Shown in pieces: positions 14,621 through 15,158 of a stretch of 15,158 bases of DNA (within the stretch, counting starts at the first letter, position 1; each line of letters begins with the position of its first letter). The stretch covers positions 1-15,158 of the forward strand of contig WQRL01000005.1 of NCBI GenBank assembly GCA_009786775.1. Reading direction: 5' to 3'. The notes beneath the pieces are model-generated. The model was not told the DNA's origin and searched no databases. It saw only the letters and a list, made by a program, of their open reading frames with translations. A program made the position numbers and the translations under genes. Origin of the DNA: Oscillospiraceae bacterium. Its GTDB lineage: Bacteria; Bacillota; Clostridia; Oscillospirales; Oscillospiraceae.

Positions 14621-15158
14621 TTAAAACCTTATTGTAGGTTTAATTGTAACGCCGCTTTTAGCGTCTTGCAGAGCTTTGTCTATTTCAGTTAAGCTGTAGT
14701 ATTTTACCAGCTTGTCAACAGGCAGCCGGCCTTCCTTGTAATATTGCACCAGCTTGGGAATAAATACCTGCGGGTTCGCGCCACCCTCAGTGAGGCCTGC
14801 TAGCGTGACGCTGGGATTCATAAGCAGTGGTTCAAGGGGCAGGCTTATTTCAGCAGGGCCTGTAACACTTGCGACAATCGCAAGGCCGTTGCGGCGCAGG
14901 CATGCCAGCGCCTGTAAAGTGAGTGCCGGTATCCCTGAGGATTCTATGCTGAAGTTCGCTCCACCGCCGGTTAGGGCCTTTATTTCTTCTACAACATCAC
15001 ATTCCTTGCCGTTAAGTACGTGTGTTGCACCGACTTCAAGCGCCATCTCAAGGCGTGACGGGACGACATCGACACCGATTATAGTGCTGCACCCCGAAAT
15101 TTTGGCAGCCATAAGAGCGCTCATGCCCACACCGCCGCAGCCGAAAACTACCAAAGAC
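14621..15158 (-). CDS. Zinc-type medium-chain alcohol dehydrogenase (5' part outside the window)
   Basis: Partial gene: about 178 C-terminal residues are present and the frame stays open to the window edge; the start and the catalytic zinc domain are missing. The visible part is the Rossmann half, with GCGGVG nucleotide motif close to the edge, then an acidic residue in GVDVVPSRLEMALEVGATHV that suggests NAD rather than NADP. ALTGGGANFSIESSGIP and a terminal SGVTIKPTIRF follow. The pattern resembles aryl- or benzyl-alcohol dehydrogenases of this family, but the substrate-defining half is not seen. It is the first gene visible in the minus-strand operon and lies 43 bases upstream of the UroD-like gene. 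Confidence 0.88.
   Translation of the reverse strand, partial: SLVVFGCGGVGMSALMAAKISGCSTIIGVDVVPSRLEMALEVGATHVLNGKECDVVEEIKALTGGGANFSIESSGIPALTLQALACLRRNGLAIVASVTGPAEISLPLEPLLMNPSVTLAGLTEGGANPQVFIPKLVQYYKEGRLPVDKLVKYYSLTEIDKALQDAKSGVTIKPTIRF

Noticed and set aside
1..15158. CRISPR arrays, tRNA genes, insertion sequences, attachment sites
   Set aside because: No regularly spaced repeats, cloverleaf, transposase, terminal inverted repeats or target duplications were found on reading through the window.

Overview
The window looks like chromosomal DNA from an anaerobic, amino-acid-fermenting or saccharolytic bacterium, most likely a Clostridia-type Bacillota. The support is gene content (AdoCbl/PLP lysine 5,6-aminomutase, a glycyl radical enzyme with its radical-SAM activase, a tungsten-type aldehyde:ferredoxin oxidoreductase), strong GGAGG ribosome binding sites and several TTG starts. 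No rRNA, tRNA, CRISPR array, transposase or integrase is visible. The organism is an inference; nothing here fixes the genus.

Layout. (1) 63-2877, plus strand: kamD and kamE, the two subunits of D-lysine/L-beta-lysine 5,6-aminomutase, overlapping by ATGA, then a small flavin-binding pyridoxamine-phosphate-oxidase-like protein. (2) 2916-3539, minus strand: an unrecognised membrane protein with three membrane segments and a C-terminal PH-like domain. (3) 3540-3895: a non-coding gap with a good sigma-A promoter. (4) 3896-4696, plus: an XRE-type regulator with an acidic linker and a duplicated C-terminal membrane hairpin, closed by a terminator. (5) 4770-11672, plus: a promoter with leader hairpin, then glycyl radical enzyme, activase, aldehyde ferredoxin oxidoreductase, a stem-loop, and iron-type alcohol dehydrogenase. 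(6) 11702-11739: a perfect 17-bp hairpin with a GCGA loop, a shared terminator for two converging operons. (7) 15158-11790, minus: zinc-type alcohol dehydrogenase (5' part outside the window), UroD-fold protein, short-chain dehydrogenase and metallo-beta-lactamase-fold hydrolase, with gaps of 15 to 49 nt.

How the parts may work together. The glycyl radical enzyme keeps the His, His-Ser, Cys-x-Glu, Asp and Tyr positions expected of glycerol/1,2-diol dehydratases, so a C-O lyase releasing an aldehyde is the best reading. The aldehyde could be oxidised to an acid by the ferredoxin-linked oxidoreductase, or reduced to an alcohol by the iron-type dehydrogenase. That would be a complete dismutation module with no microcompartment shell gene or CoA-acylating aldehyde dehydrogenase in view. 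The minus-strand operon looks like a second, uncharacterised catabolic module: two NAD(P) dehydrogenases, a UroD-superfamily protein that lacks the zinc-thiolate motif of the methyltransferase members, and a hydrolase. The substrates of both modules are unknown from sequence alone.
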